Of a stretch of 64,000 nt of DNA, positions 63,909 to 64,000 are shown in pieces. A model generated the notes under the pieces. That model was given only the letters and a program-made list of their open reading frames with translations, searched no databases and was not told the origin of the DNA. The DNA lies in NCBI GenBank assembly GCA_016208965.1, contig JACQXB010000023.1:31474-95473 (forward strand), read 5' to 3'. This DNA comes from Nitrospirota bacterium (GTDB taxonomy: Bacteria; Nitrospirota; Thermodesulfovibrionia; UBA6902; DSMQ01). Numbering within the stretch: the first letter of the stretch is position 1; each line of letters starts with the position of its first letter. The position numbers and the translations under genes are program-made.

Positions 63909-64000
63909 TTATGGCTGGCATACTTTCACACATAACCCACATATATACTGTCCAACATTATGTGCCTTTGCAAAATATTTAAGTTTTTCAAGACAGGCTG
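63909..64000 (-). CDS. partial gene, C-terminus with clustered cysteines
   Basis: The minus strand reads CLEKLKYFAKAHNVGQYICG then LCVKVCQP to TAA (63909-63911). The CxxCxxxC cluster resembles a closing 4Fe-4S motif as in epoxyqueuosine-reductase-like or ferredoxin proteins. The rest lies beyond the window, so the family cannot be named. Confidence 0.4.
   Translation of the reverse strand, partial: ACLEKLKYFAKAHNVGQYICGLCVKVCQP

Overview
The window is bacterial chromosome from a diderm anaerobe-like organism with moderately low GC. TolC/RND/MacAB export genes and lipoproteins show an outer membrane. A futalosine-pathway MqnA points to menaquinone. An MtrA-like/DUF4346 protein, a DUF4416 protein and an rph-GerMN-amidase cluster are typical of Nitrospirota and the former Deltaproteobacteria. 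I place it near Nitrospirota/Desulfobacterota by inference only; no rRNA is present.

Layout: 0.3-2.9 kb, YqaA-like membrane protein, trpS and an M50 protease. 3.1-8.9 kb, an accessory island next to tRNA-Thr with integrase remnants, three toxin-antitoxin (TA) modules and a three-gene cassette ending in a canonical-looking attC site. 9-14.3 kb, trpD, gene remnants, PIN modules, a YrdC-like protein, a truncated aconitase-family gene and an Hsp90-fold (GHKL) ATPase. 14.4-17.5 kb, a TPR protein, an ExeA-type ATPase and a LolA/B-like lipoprotein. 17.5-26.7 kb, radA, gyrA, gyrB, dnaN and dnaA (no recF), with the likely oriC beside dnaA. 26.7-32.7 kb, a TrmB regulator, bioA, tRNA-Pro, tRNA-Arg and a three-gene operon matching bacterial ceramide synthesis (ceramide reductase-like, serine palmitoyltransferase-like, GNAT acyltransferase). 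32.7-45.2 kb, mqnA, a TolC-MFP-RND pump, two PIN modules around a dead IS, and MacA-MacB. 45.3-49.3 kb, a phosphoesterase, the MtrA-like protein and parAB. 49.3-55.2 kb (minus), amidase, GerMN, rph, purH, purD, and separately hisB. 55.5-58.5 kb, rplU, rpmA, obg, proB. 58.5-63.1 kb, five consecutive minus-strand units, each a small accessory gene or gene set followed by an attC-like palindrome. This looks like an integron cassette array without a visible integrase (a CALIN). The window closes with DUF4416 and a partial gene.

Two genome-wide repeat phenomena run through everything. A C-rich palindrome encoding NPPxPPFxKGGxGGF has entered four unrelated genes in frame. Tandem 7-8 bp words (TAGCTAT, GAAGTAA, ACTTTGAT and others) fill spacers and also sit in frame inside bioA, mqnA, the RND gene and a lipoprotein signal peptide. 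Small accessory genes are often decayed (in-frame TGA/TAA, a frameshift), while the housekeeping genes are intact.
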